Part shown: positions 10,046-22,561 of the stretch, in pieces
Layout: every line of letters starts with the position of its first letter
How positions within the stretch are numbered: the stretch's first letter is position 1
Made by a program: the position numbers and the translations under genes
The notes under the pieces: generated by a model
What the model saw: the letters and a program-made list of their open reading frames with translations, nothing else
Databases searched by the model: none
Told to the model about the DNA's origin: nothing
Assembly (NCBI GenBank): GCA_029204225.1
Contig: CM055092.1
Coordinates: 12,526,476 to 12,590,475, forward strand
DNA length: 64,000 bases
Direction: 5' to 3'
DNA from: Diphasiastrum complanatum
Taxonomy: Eukaryota; Streptophyta; Lycopodiopsida; Lycopodiales; Lycopodiaceae

Positions 10046-13000
10046 ACTATCTTATCTGTCTGCTCAAATACTTTATATTCGGCACCCGAATAACGTATCT
10101 CTTTGGTACAGTCTTCCACAGTCATTGACAAAACAATATGTATATATTTGGAATAGTAGTCCCTGTCTGAGGAATTGAGTCATAGATCTGTATTCTTATT
10201 TGTAATGAAGATATAAGTTTCTAACATATTCGTGGGCTATTCGAGTTCTTTAACCTTGAATGGACGTTAGTTGTTGAGGACTATTGTCTAGAACCCAACA
10301 ATTCAAGAATAAGATTAACTACTTGTCTGTTCGTATTTGAATGCATCGAACATCTCTCGAATCCTTGCTGACAACTTAATCAGCCAGAGTGTAGTACATT
10401 CATGCTACTCTGATAACATTTCATTTGTAGAACGCTTTTCATTCGATTCGATAGAGGAAGATTGTTGTTCTGGATATTATTATCACCACACACACACACA
10501 ACAAAAGTAATATTGGTTTCTTATAAAATGTATCTTTGACAACCAGAATAACACTTGACTTCACTACATTCGAATAAATCAGAATTGTATTAATCAATCA
10601 ACTTTTAAGTGCTATCCTCTTGGGGTTCAACATTAAATACTACACAATTCTATCATTTCTCTGTTGGTACATCACGGCAGTTCACTCTTCCTGCTCTCTC
10701 TCTCTCTCTCCCTCTCTATCTTTCTCTCTCTCATGTCGCTTCTCTACTGCGATTGTTTCGGCTTGGAGGAGAGGAGAGCTGCGAATACTATTGGAAGAGC
10801 TTTTGTGTAGGAGATACTACGGAGCTAAGATAAGAACTTTATCCTTGTTTGGCTTAATTATCACTCACATTTGATCAGTCTCATTGCTAGATATGTTGAA
10901 TGAAAGCATGCTCACACAAGCTATGATTATCATTGAATCGCATAGTTATCGTGCTTACACAAAACCATTGGAAGTCTATACACATGGGCGTTGCCAACCG
11001 TGAATTGTTCTACAGGTATGAACATCTTCTTTATCACTATCGCTATGTCTTTTGACAACGAACATTCAGATAGGCATGGATCGCTACTATATGCACTTGA
11101 GGCATATGTTTTTTGCAAGTATATATGGCCGTTGGCCAGTGGATTACCGACAGCTAGTAGTGCGCATTACTACCATTGTATTTTGTGAATATAACTTGAT
11201 AACAACTTGCCATACCTTGCTGATATAGCAATAGGCCGCGCACTGGTAGCAATGGACCATCACTCTTTTGCTGGATGCTGAGAAAACCAGTAACATATGA
11301 TTATGCTTGTATTGCATGGCCCTATTCTGCTCATTACTATGCATAGCTGGCCGCCCACCATGCGCCTTGTTTGTCTCTATAGCTCATGATTAGAGAACGA
11401 GATAGATGCTTGCTCATGAGAATAGCATCACAACGGTTGTCTCTGGTCATTACTTAAAGAGGTTTTGTGATGCACTATTAATAGTATCAACTTTGAAAGG
11501 AGGTACTGTAATTCGAGCTATGAAGTTTTATGGGGATGATTCTATGGCTTTGGAAGATATTAATTCCTACTTGCAAGATGAATGACGTTTTATTAACACC
11601 TTTCTAAAAACTATGATACTCTTATAACGAAAATGCACTTCTATTAACCAGGTATTCTCGGTTTGAAATCATTAGTATATAAGGAGGTTTTCTCTTAAAG
11701 CAGTTGGAGATGGGTAGCTCGCAAAAAATCTCTTCACTTCGCATCCATGTATGAAGCTATATGAGGTAACATCAATATGAATGCTTTTCTCGCCCAACAC
11801 TAAAAAACGGTTCATGCACACATGAGGGACTTCAAAATATGTCAAAAATGATTGTTCTTTAAAGATTTTTACCAAAAGTACCTATGTTTCATGCCTTTAA
11901 TTTGATAAGGTTTTATTTACGATACCTATAACAAGGATAGGATTTATTAAACTTAAAAAGCGGCGTTTTGTTAGTATGCTATGTACTTAGGAAGAGCTTG
12001 GCCTTGACGTGCTTGTATGACATGGATTTGCCCAAGCCATAAGGTGCTTGGACTCCCATCGATTCTCATGGGAGTTCCTGGGGCTAGTATGGCACAGATC
12101 TGCCCTAGTACCTAGCACTAATGTCGAAGCCAAGTCTTTTTTCATCTGTGTATAGCAGGATAACTTCTTATGTGTAGTATGCTAATATGAATCTAATACA
12201 TTCCTTTTGCTCTTGTACTGATCAAAAATGGCATCTGCCCTCACGGTTTAGGGTTTTTGTTATAGGGTAGGATGTATTGCTGACTTTGAATTTCATGATT
12301 GGGAAGATTGGACATATTATTTTTAATTGCAATCAAGTTGATAAGGTAGTGAATCTTGTTTCGGACATAGATAACAACTGATGCTCAGCTATGACACTTG
12401 TCTTTCTCACGTAACTAACTCGTGCAATTGTGTTTTGTGGGATGGTGGCAGATAACAGCTGGGTGTCCTAAAACTTGCTTCGGTTTATGGTACTCTACTA
12501 TAAGACTTTATACAGCTTTATTTTCACTTGTTATGCTATAAATTAAAGGGTTCAAAGGGTTTGGTCTTGACTTGTCAAGGAGGACTATGTGAAATCTTGT
12601 TACTCTCTCTCTCTCTCTAGTCAAAGATAATGGATCTTGACTCTTTTATCAATCACTTGACATTGGAGTTTGCACATTAATCAAATCATCAAGGACTAGC
12701 CTTCGAATTTTTACTACAATCTCTCTAAGATTGCTAGGTTTGTAATTGCTCCTAAATTCAATGCGATCACAAAGAAAAGTGCATTCAACACAATCTAAAG
12801 CACACGTGGGACAACAATTCAACTAAATAGCATTAAATTGACCATTTACATTAAAAAGATCAATAAAATATGATGCTTCTACTCCTGGCCTTGAAAAACA
12901 ATGTCACCTAGCTCTCAAAATTGCATTTCAAAAAAATGTAAGTACAAAAGATCCTAATAAGAATCCCTAGCTCAAATTGGCCACCCACCACATCCACATG

Positions 13001-13229
13001 TAAATGGATTTCAATCACCTATTAAATGTTTAAGTATAAGGAATGTAGACAAGCCTATTAAAAGGAGTCTTTTCTTAAACATTCAACATCAGCTGCATTG
13101 ATTTATTATTTTCAATACAAAACTAATTATACTAAATCTATAAACCTTTCAACAAGGGACAACTTTACATGGTATACAATTACATCCTATATGAAAAAAT
13201 CTACAAAATTCAAAAAATGTATTGCGATC

Positions 13230-13375
13230 TATGTATGCATCTATGTTGCAGCGGATCGCGATCTACTGCAAAAACGATCTTAATCGTGCGATCCAGATCG
13301 CCAGCAATCCGAGATCAAAAACACTTTTTTCAGATTGCAAATTGAGCAGGGATCCACTGGTTGCAATCCAAATGG
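13230..13375. mobile_element. Possible remnant of a hAT-type non-autonomous element
   Basis: CTATGTTGCAGCGGATCGCG near 13240 resembles the start of the well-defined element at 58281 (CATAGTTGCAGCGCGATTC), and the following bases alternate GATCGCGATC/CGATCC words in the same style. No matching second end or target duplication could be identified, so this is a similarity call only. Confidence 0.3.
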
Positions 13376-13715
13376 ATAGCAACAATACTAAATAAAATAG
13401 GATTGAAATTACTAGCCAATGAATATATCTGCAAAAATGATTTGCATCAGTATTTGATTGAAGTGAATAATATAAATTGGACGTTCACCATATGAAACCA
13501 AGGTACATAAGTGCTCTTTTGAAAATCCTTTCACATAATACTCATATTGGTAGCTTTTGAAAAAAAAAAATTGCAATCCAAATTTTTTTTGCATATTGGT
13601 CCGATCATATGGATTATATCTGTGAATAACATAAATATTTATTGTGTAGTATTCTGTTATAAAAATGATTTTATCAAACACATCAAAACAAAATCCTTTA
13701 CTATGATTGGTGGAG

Positions 13716-13890
13716 TCACTCCAAGAGGCCTTTCCCCCATTTCACAAAGGGTGAGAGTCGCCCTTAGGTGGCATTGAAAGGTGCCAACCTGGGGTAACTC
13801 ACCATACCAGGAGAGTACCTTGGGCCTCTTGGAGTATCGGGGGTAAGTGGTGGGCCATTGCTCTCCCCTTCAATAAAAAAAAAACACATA
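13716..13890. repeat. Block with inverted arms and A-tail, possible SINE-like repeat
   Basis: CTCCAAGAGGCC at about 13718 and its exact complement GGCCTCTTGGAG near 13813-13824 flank some 85 bp of GC-richer sequence, and the block ends in CAATAAAAAAAAAA near 13872-13886. GC content is well above the surroundings. There is no clear Pol III box, so the SINE reading is tentative. Confidence 0.3.
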
Positions 13891-14610
13891 GATTTCATAT
13901 CTAACTTGAATTTAAACAATAAATGCTTTGACTTCCAAATAAAAGGGCCTTTTCCACATGGAATGAATTGGAAGGCCAGGCTTTCAAATTGGGAGTTAAG
14001 TGCAAATTTTGAAATGGCCCTCGACTCTTCCATGTGAAACCATCCTTAACTTTGAGAGAACCTTCATGAGAGAATGAGGCAAAGCTAAAAAATGAGCTGA
14101 GATTTTGTAAAATCAATCTCACAAACTTTTGTAAAATTGGAAAAACGTAACTCTGCCAAGCGAATCTCGTGAACTTTCATAAAATTAGCAAATCGTACAT
14201 AAGCTATGAGAATACACTCAATCAAGACCATGGATTTCACTTTGGCAAGGGTCATGGTATCTTGGTGCCTGTACCTCTCATCCTTCATTATAAAATGTGA
14301 CACCATGTGTGATGGTCCCTTTATACATAATCCAAGGTGTGAGGTGACGTGGGCAAAGCAATAATAATAAGTCTCTTTGGTTCTTGAGTCTTGGCTCTTG
14401 GCTTTGGCCACCTTTGGGGACTTGGGTGTGGGAGGACCCACCACCAAACCGACCCAATCCACCCACTCAAATAATTAAAACCCCAATTTCTGTCCTTTTG
14501 ATAGCTTTCTCCCACTCAAAGCCAGCTCAAGCCACCATGTCACCCCTCACCCCACCCTCGTCGATTATTTGCAAGTTGGGTTTGAGATCCAGTTTTTGGT
14601 GCTGAAGACG

Positions 14611-14820
14611 TGATTGAGGTGGGTTGGCTTTCAAAATCGAGTCTTTCGTGCTGGATGTGTGATTTTGGAGGTGGGTTGGCCTCTAAGATCGAAATGTTTC
14701 TGCGCATGTCCTTGATTTTGGAGGTGGGCTGGCATCCAAAATCGAATTGCTCCTGCTCATGCCCGAATTTTGGAGGTGGTTGGGCTTCAAGATCGAATTC
14801 TTCCTGCTGATGCCTTGATT
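14611..14820. repeat. Tandem repeat of about 51 bp, four diverged copies
   Basis: Units starting near 14612, 14661, 14713 and 14765 share TTTTGGAGGTGGGYTGGC, then TCMAARATCGAA and TCCTGCTSATG. The period is close to 51 bp, a multiple of three, so a minus-strand frame stays open through it and shows a 17-residue repeat with the pattern FDxExQPPPK. It lies about 700 bp upstream of the synergin-like coding region and could be in its promoter or 5' leader. Confidence 0.65.
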
Positions 14821-15515
14821 TTCCCTGTTGGTTGCGTGATTTCAAAAGTGGGTCAGCCCCCACATCATTGTCTTGCAGCTACTCTCTCTATTATTTCTAT
14901 TCTTTGGGTGCAGGTGTTTCGGTCTTCCCAGAAATTTGAGATATGTTTCTTTCACTGTTGTGGTATCCAGGTCAGGCTTAGCGATTTCAATCCTGGGTGG
15001 TTGTTAGGGCTGTTGGCGAAAGAATGCCATCTTTTCTTCTCGGAAGTTTATGGATTCATGTCAAGGCAGAAGTCGTTGAAGAATTTGACAACAATAGCAC
15101 GAACAAATCAAGGTGAAGGGAGGCAAATACAAACACAGAATCAGGACTTTGTAACAAAAAACGTCTCATTGGGAAGAGCCTAGCTAACTATTAGATCTTT
15201 GAGTTTGCAATTCCACTCAATTAGGGTTTTCCTGGGCATGCTTAGAGGTTTTGGATGCACGTGCATGTCTCACCCTGCAATGGTTTTTGTTAGTTCTATC
15301 CGTATGCCGTGATGGCATCCAGGTCAGTTGTGGCTCATGTCTCCACTCTAGACAATTCGGGTTTTCAAAAAACAGAGGCAAGATAGGGCTATGTAAGCTG
15401 AGAACCTCTGGATTGCACGACTTTCGGCATGTCAAACAAGAGCTGAATCTTCAAGTTATCAAAGGATCATCTCCCCACCTGTTGTGGATCTATTTAATGC
15501 GGTTATTGCAAGAAG

Positions 15516-17009
15516 ATGGACTTCTTTCAGGATTCGGATTGGCAATCTCAAACAGCGAAACGATCTATCGAACCTCATAAAAACCATTTACGCAATGGCT
15601 TCAATGGTTTTGCTGGATCTGCCTTTGTGGTTGCTGAGCATAAACCTTCTACTACAACTAGAAGCCCATCCGTATTCATTTCATTTGAAGACGGCCAGGA
15701 TGGGTCATTCATATCCTCCCCTCATCATATTTCAGAGTACAACGAGTCCGATGATGATTTTGGGGACTTCGAATCGGTCCCTGCAGTCACACTAATGGCA
15801 GCGGAGAAAGATAATACCCCTGAATGGGTTCCCCCAGTACCTGCAAGTCAATTGATGCTACAGGTGCATGGGGCTGCTTTGTCTGTTGCTCTGCAACCGC
15901 GTACAGATTTAGAGGACCCATTTGCATCGTTACAAGCATGTTCTAGCACTCTCGAGTTAAAGATTGAGTCTGCTCCCCTGAATACTGATCTATCACCTTC
16001 CGCTGAGATTGCTAGAAGTACATGCATGTTAGATACTAGTTCCACCGCAGGCACGAATAGATCTACAGAGCAAACTGGTGGCAATCTGTGTGACTTCGAC
16101 GACACTGACTGGGGTGACTTTGTGCAACCTTTTGTGACGATGGGCACAAATAAAAATTCTGATGTATCCTTAATAGATCCAAAGCCGACAGTTAGTGGCA
16201 GTTGGGTGTCAAACTTGCAAGAAACTTTTCCTGGAAAACAGACTATCAAACCAGGTATTGTTGGCTTGCGTGATGCAGCATCTCTTGCTATTCCAAGAGC
16301 ATGGGGCATATCAAAATCTTCAAAATCAAACAACTTGAGTGTCTCAAAGGAGGTAAGAGCTGATGTATCAACATTGGTGACTCCAAAAAATCCTGACCAT
16401 GATGATTATAAGAAACCAAAAGCTTTGATTACTTGTAATTGTGGTGATAACGTGGGAGATGCAGGTGCTAACAATAATCACATGGAAAAGAGTGGAATTT
16501 GTACTAGGGGCTCGTTGAATGATAACAACGAAAGCATAGTTACAGGGGATCACCAGACTGGAAATTGTATTGAAGCCGTGACAAATAGCCTGAGCATCAG
16601 GCCTGACTCTACTTTTGAAAAACTCTCATTGCCAATACCACTTTCTGTTTTTGGAGATGATGACCATCTCAACGAGGAACCCTCATTTCAGGATGATAAA
16701 TTTGTGTTTCATGATGGAGATTCAGAAAAAGAGGGAATTTTCAGGCTCCAATCTACTAGTCACAAACGTTCTGTGATACGTTCTATGAGTTCTTCATCAA
16801 TTCCTTCTGAAACCTTTTCTAGTTATATTGCTTCTCTGTACACACAATCAAATGGCAGCCATCAGAGACGCCATAGTAGCAGCACTGTGATCATTGATCC
16901 AGCTGATGCAGAAGATCAAGTTTTTGTGACAGCAAAGTTATCAGTTCTTGGCTCTCAAGATGCAGAGTTTGCCAATCAACAGGAGATAAAAGGTTTTAGC
17001 TCAAAGCAG
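15516..17009 (+). CDS. Synergin-like gene, exon 1
   Basis: 498 codons from ATG to the donor CAG|GTAAGT; phase 0 at its end. The open frame runs only 11 codons past the donor. Contains both gamma-ear motifs and the PLSVFG block. Confidence 0.75.
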
Positions 17010-20000
17010 GTAAGTAACGTTGTGAGCTTTCCAGTTTTGTAAGTTCTACCTGACTTTAGTTTATTGGCATTGCCTTGAAATAGGCAATACTATGTGTTCA
17101 AGTTGGTCAATGGAGTTTTTTGCAAAAGTTAACGTTAAAGTCAATGTCTAAAATTATAGGGGTATCTTTTCACAAAAAGCTTTGCTAAATTGTTTAAGGA
17201 CTTTATTGGAAGAAATTGGTCCTTTAGATTCACCTGATCTATATGCAGGTCGTAAATAGCAAAAAAAAATGTCCCTCTTTGCCTTGCATGCATACCCACG
17301 CTTTAGATGCACCTTTGCATGCAAGTCATAAATAGCAAAAATTCTTGTCTTTCCCTTTTTCTTGCGTGCATCCCTAGGCTCTCAATCTAACATCATCACC
17401 AACAACAATAATTTAATATTTATTTGCATTCACAAAATCATTTCATATATATATATTTTATTGTCATATCTCTACCCATGCACACTTCAAATCGGAGTTC
17501 AATCCTTGAGGTAAGAAAGGGAAATGCTAAGCATGATGCCACAATTCAAAGACAAGTAGGATTTGAAAATAGCTAATTACCTTGCATCCAATTTTTGACA
17601 TCAGATTTTTTACTCAAGAAATTTGTCGCAATGCCTTCGTGGTATACCACAACATTATCTCGTTTCTGAACACCTTCAAGTCATCTAGAACTGTGAATTG
17701 GCATGATTAGGATAGACCCAACCAATGTAGGAATTCCATCCATCCGAGCTCTTCTTCAAGCTTGTAAAATTTTTGAGTCCAAATCAGTATTCGTGCAATA
17801 TGAAATTTGAAGCTTGAATGAACTTTGAAGATGAAAAAGGAAAATTTGATAAGAGGCTAGAGATTGATTGAAATTTAGAAAATGCAAGTTGCCAACTTGC
17901 GAGTTTGACTTTCAACATGTTAGTAATCACATATTACACATCTCTCCAAGCTGATAATCGTGCAAGTGCTCACCAAACCTTTATATGGACTCGTATAAAA
18001 GGCCCAAAGTGTAACCGTCCCTATCTGTAAGGTGCAAGACAGTGTAGGTCAGCTGCAATCCAATAACAATTGCTCCTGTCTCATCCCAAAAGATAGTTGA
18101 TAGCATGACTGTCTCAAATCTATTCGACTTCTGTTCAACCTGGGCTCTCATGATGACCCGCATTGCTTCCAAAATTTCAAACCAACATCTACCTGAAGCT
18201 TCCGTGCACTTTCAACAGCACCTTAAAATAATGAACATAAAAGCGAAAACCTAGACAAGAATTTTATGTTTCAAAGTGTAAGTTCTAACAATTTATTTGG
18301 AATTTCAAATAGGATCACTCAATTATCAATGTCGCTACAATAATGTCTAGCAACAACCTATGAATTGATGTGAAGCTGCAAACCTGGTGGGGGCAGGTCT
18401 CAAAATTTCTAGGCTAGAGTGGGCTTGAACATACTCAACACCATCGGTGTCTTGGTGAAAAAACTTGCCAAGGACTGTCGTATCAAGCTCCTCCTTGATC
18501 CACGTAATTGTAGCAATGTCCTTGAAAAGGAGGTCCAAGCAGTGTGCAGCGCATGACGTCCAAAATATGTGGCGATAGGACTCATTAATGAGCCTCATCA
18601 TGGCAACACAATTCCCAGCTATGTCGTTGACAACACTGGACAAGCAATTTATGATTTATTGAGGTTTGATTCAAAGTTTCAACTTCAAAACTGATGTGTA
18701 ATGGATTGGTTAGGCTAAGATATATCCTATATGTCATTTCTCTGTTGATATTAATCAATCCAAAGTGTTTTTGGAACTTTGAATTGAGCTCCTGCCAAAT
18801 GATTTGAAAGAACCTAATTTTTTCCAAAATAACGAAGACAGATTGGAAAAAAGAGGAGAGTTGTAGTGAGAGTCACATCGGTGTGAAGGTTGGGGAAGTG
18901 TTGTCACCATGGTACATGTGCCAGCTGTTAAGAATCCATAAATTATAATATGGATGGACAGACTAGGATTTGAACCCAGGACCTCACTCATGCTGGTTGG
19001 GTTGCTCTACCGAGCTATCCGCCCCATTTGATAGTTCTCTCTAGAGTGTGGATTGATATTTCGATCACCAGCTGCATCCATCCAAGGACAATTTTCTCAT
19101 GTTGAAGCCTTCTTTTGGTATTCTTTGTGCATGTGCATAGCATAAGAGAGTGTCATGTTATGGTGAACAGTTGCAATATCAAGTTCAATGTTACAGTCTT
19201 TCTGTCTTATATAAATATATATGCCTTTGTGGGGCGAATTGGAGTCAAAATCTTAACATTTATACTTCTGTGGCTTCTGATTCATGATTCATCATTTTTG
19301 TGGTTGGCTATAGGACTCATCTTGTAATTTTATCTTGTTGCAGGTACATCAGTCCTTTATTCTAAATCTATGCATCTCTTCTACATATTGCAAATTCAAG
19401 GGTGAAGTTCATGCTAGTAGAGGAGTGTTGTGGATGTGCAGTGGGTTGTACGCTAGGACATATGGTCCCATTAGTTGTTCAGGATCCCATTTTATGAGTC
19501 ATATCTTTTCGTCCTTGAAAAGTTTGCATATGGGCCTCCTAAACACTTTAAGTAGGATTTTTATTACCTATTTTACAATTGAAGATTCTGTTGTCTTGAT
19601 TATCTTTGTAGGAGATGGTAAGCAGTGTTCCTTTGTAGGATCTACGTATTAGGGATCCTTACATTTTTTGTTCTTGTATTCGATAATTTTTGCTGCCTAT
19701 TTTATCATGCATACTTCATCTGAAATATTGTTCTTAACATCTGTGTCTTTGTAAATGGTAGCATCAGCAACATAATGTGCGAGAAACTATCTGCCAACTC
19801 TGGCAGCTGTCACAAAGTGAAACCTCTCAAGTTTAAAAAGTATGTCAGTTATGTCAAAGATGAGGAGACACCTTTTCTTTAATAAGACTAGTGAGATCAT
19901 GATATTTCGTCTCCTTACTACATGTTATGTTTTGTGAGACCCTTAAAAGAATTTGCAATATTTTTTGAATGATGAATGCATATTCCACAGCCCTTGAATG

Positions 20001-21352
20001 AAAGGGAACCACTACCCTCTAGCAAATGGGAGGAAGTTAAACCGAGAATTTTTCTCATCGGTGTAGTAAAACGTAGAATGTTTTGGAAATGTGGAAATAT
20101 CTAAATGAGCATCTCAATGCTTCACTTATTTCATTAAATGTGCCTGGCGCTCAACTCGAAGTATTTGAGTGTTTGGTGTGAAACATATCAGTGGAGTTCA
20201 TAATTTCAATTTATCCCGTGGTGCTCATGGTGATACAGGTTAAGGTGATTCTTGAGGATGAAGCTGATTCAGAAGTGGTGACTTCGCAAATTGCAGCATC
20301 AGCATCTATTCAGGATCAGCTTGCATACATGCAGGCTTGGAATGCTCTTGCGTCAGTTTGTGCCTCTGAGCTGGCTCATGGTCGTGCTCTTTGGCAGAGT
20401 GCTAAGCTTGCCGGAATGTGCTCCTCACTCATTTCACACTCACAAGGTTTTGAGCATATTATTGCTAATTTTTAATTTTTTGTCACCTGGTCATAAAGCT
20501 GATTTTGTTCAGTTGCTCAAGCATGTTGCTGTAGCTATTTCAGGATTTAGGAAAGGTCTAGGACTTTAACCCATGTAAATGTTCTTTGAGTATTCAGAAT
20601 GGCAGCATTTTGGAGGAAGTGCTATATCAAGGTAAATCCTGATGTACTAAAAAGCTAAGGCCCCTTGTGGATATGGTTACAGGTAGGAGTTATTTCGTTG
20701 CTCTCGGTCAAATACATGCAGTATATCTCATTCTTGAAGCAGCTGTGCTACTATACAGACCCTGGCTGGAAGTTGTAAGTGATCAAGGAAAGGAGGTTAA
20801 AGCAGCACTGAGGCGTTGCCAAACAGATTGGTCAGACCTCAAAGATGCAGTTTATTCAGCCATTCTTGAGTTTGAAGGCAGATCTGCTTTGCTCAGCTCT
20901 TGGGAATCCTTAGAAAGAATATGCAGCATTGGTGAAGCTTCAGACATTATTTCTTATAGACAAGAATGCCAAACATTGTGTCGGTTGTCATTGTTGCCAT
21001 TGCACAAGAATTTTGGTATGAAGTAGCTCCTTTATTCTTTTTTAATCATGAGAACTGATGTATTGCACAATGTTTTTATGCTTTATGCAAGCTTGAGATT
21101 GAATTTGCTTGATTTTTTGCACAATATGCTTGGATGCATATCTACGTTCTTTGTTTACACTTTGTGATCAGTTTCAATGTGGGCTTTAATTCATTCAGTC
21201 CACTTCGGTTAATGCGTACTCAATTTTGGTAAACAGGTGTACCAGCAGTCAAATGGGGTGAATACCAGTACTTTTTACCGCTTGCGAATTTGTGGGCAAA
21301 CTGTGTTTCAATGAAGCCTCCACTGCTACCTCAGATTTTGTCTAAAGCTTAG
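15516..21352 (+). CDS. Plant gamma-synergin-like protein (AP-1 gamma-ear partner)
   Basis: Four exons join in phase: 15516-17009, 20239-20446, 20683-21015 and 21237-21352, with GT-AG borders (CAG|GTAAGT at the first donor). The joined reading gives about 716 residues. Exon 1 is acidic, Ser-rich and low complexity and carries FGDF (residues 82-85) and WGDF (199-202), each in an acidic setting, the [FW]GxF motif that binds the ear of AP-1 gamma or GGA adaptors, plus LPIPLSVFGDDD (372-383), a block I know from plant homologues. Exons 2-4 form the conserved C-terminal domain, ending in LANLWANCV. Homologues have a coiled central part (YVDFYHKL-like) between these; I could not find it in the 3.2 kb first intron, so exons may be missing or lost. 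The start codon is the first in frame; an upstream exon is possible. Likely role: clathrin/AP-1 vesicle traffic at the trans-Golgi (inferred from family). Confidence 0.75.
17981..18643 (-). pseudogene. hAT-superfamily transposase relic (DUF659-type)
   Basis: Reading on the minus strand from 18643, the frame contains DIAGNCVAMMRLINES, then HIFWTSCAAHCLDLLFKDIA, the signature block of plant hAT transposases with the DUF659 fold, then WIKEELD and LEILRPAPTRFAAS. After a gap with lost frame, 18172-17981 continues with the expected downstream segment: an FWDETGAI block and a TDRDGYTLGLLYESI block near the region before the C-terminal dimerisation domain. The N-terminal BED finger and the C-terminal hAT dimerisation domain are not found. 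It lies antisense inside an intron of the synergin-like gene. A dead fragment. Confidence 0.8.
18955..19024 (-). pseudogene. tRNA-like sequence, tRNA pseudogene or SINE head
   Basis: On the minus strand the first seven bases GGGCGGA pair with the last seven TCTGTCC (two G-U pairs). TAGCTCGGTAGAGCA looks like a Pol III A box with a shortened D loop, and GGTTCAAATCC is a near-consensus B box/T loop. The anticodon arm does not fold, so no identity can be given. It lies in the first intron of the synergin-like gene. Confidence 0.5.
20239..20446 (+). CDS. Synergin-like gene, exon (C-terminal domain, part 1)
   Basis: Acceptor GATACAG and donor TCACAAG|GTTTTG. Reads VKVILEDEADSEVV, then AWNALASVCASELAHG and LWQSA, typical of the conserved C-terminal domain. 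Ends in phase 1 (split Gly codon). Confidence 0.75.
20683..21015 (+). CDS. Synergin-like gene, exon (C-terminal domain, part 2)
   Basis: Acceptor GGTTACAG; completes the Gly codon and reads SYFVALGQIHAVYLILEAA, then YRPWLEV, ending CRLSLLPLHKNFG before donor GTATGA. Ends in phase 1. Confidence 0.75.
21237..21352 (+). CDS. Synergin-like gene, last exon
   Basis: Acceptor GGTAAACAG; reads VPAVKWGEYQYFLPLANLWA and ends PPLLPQILSKA followed by TAG at 21350-21352. The KW-x-YF-x-LANLWAN block is the expected C-terminal end of the family. Confidence 0.75.
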
Positions 21353-22561
21353 TCAAAGTGTAGTATTCTTTGTAGTGCAAATTCCATCGTACACGTTGAT
21401 AGTCTTAATCATATAAGAGCTCTATTCATTGATTTTGTTGGAATCATTCTTTGGCTATATGACGATCCTTGGTTCACATGTAGCCCACCACAGTAAAAGC
21501 GCTCACATTTTGCATAATCCTTGTTCCAATTTATTTGTTTGCTGAGTCAAATGGTGATATCTATTTTCGAACATTGAATTAGTAAGTTAAGCTGTATTTT
21601 ATGGATTATGGTTACATTCCAAGAGTGTCAAGTTCACAATATTTCATGGCTGTAGTTAAAATTTGTTTTAACTGCTCTTCAAAAAGTATTTCTTGGCACC
21701 GTGCTCCAAATAATTAAGCAGGTATGCAAGCTCCTGAAGCAAAGAAATTGCTAGAATGTAAAACCATGGGAAAATTTGCATTAAGGCTTAAGCTGAAAGT
21801 TCTGTCAAGACCATTGAAATAATAATATAAACCAACTAGTTAGTAGCAAAATGTGTTATGTATAACAGTTATGCTAGCTATCCCCCACCGTAGTCAAGTT
21901 GGGTAAAGGTGTCGCGTATTGCAATGCAGACCCAGGCTTCTATCCTGGTCTGTGGAAAAACAGGCAGAGAGAGCTTGTACTCCAAAAACTTGGTATGTAT
22001 TACAGGATTTATCGTCCTGGAATCTAAAGGTGTGTTTTCCGCTTTGTCAATTGTAAACATGCCGAATACTTCAGTCAGTAGTTCTAACCTCCCTACGAGG
22101 TGTGGCCTTGTAATAATAACTTATGTGTTGTAATGCATCATCAGACCATGTCTTCTTCTTTTTGTGGTTACAAAATAAAATGCTAAAATGACTAAAATGA
22201 ACATTCATTGATGTGTGGTTTTAAAGATGTAGAGGTAGTTATTTTCTAGTCTAGGACGGCATATATGCTTTAAGAACCATTTCTAAGTGAGTAAACATGT
22301 GGCCATCTATTTACTTTTCATAAAGTCACAAAAGGCTGGAATATGCAACAAGACATGCCATCCACAACACTGCTATATCAGAAGGTTTGCAACATTCATA
22401 ATTTTCTGCAACAAGCTAATAGTGGTTTTCATTAGATTCTGGATGTTGGTTGTAACCTTGCATTGAAAATAAGTAAGATTGGTTGCAATGGCATCCAAAA
22501 TATGTAGCATGAGTTTTTGTGTCTCACTAAAAAGAGCACACAATTTTGTATCATAGCATTG
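21353..22561. other. 3' flank of the synergin-like gene, no further gene seen
   Basis: AT-rich sequence; presumably includes the 3' UTR. AATAATA/AATAAAATG words occur (for example near 21820 and 22176) but none can be called as the polyadenylation signal with confidence. Confidence 0.45.

Larger units (their letters stand above)
10046..14610. other. Long AT-rich intergenic stretch without a recognisable gene
   Basis: About 4.5 kb with only short chance frames. Contents that stand out: CA repeat at 10490-10500, CT-rich tracts at 10690-10733 and 12604-12620, a possible hAT-type terminal fragment near 13240, and a block with inverted arms at 13716-13824. No promoter or transcript structure can be supported. 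Confidence 0.5.
17010..20238 (+). other. Synergin-like gene, first supported intron
   Basis: About 3.2 kb between a strong donor and the acceptor GATACAG. It contains an antisense hAT transposase relic (17981-18643), a tRNA-like sequence on the minus strand (18955-19024) and otherwise AT-rich sequence. One or more central exons may be hidden here. Confidence 0.55.

Noticed and set aside
19335-19652. Possible extra synergin exon after acceptor TTGTTGCAG at 19343
   Set aside because: The translation from this acceptor has no resemblance to the expected central region and no good donor in frame.
19763-19842. Short open piece after a CAG at 19763 in the synergin intron
   Set aside because: Reads without a stop for about 20 codons but shows no family block; too short to support as an exon.
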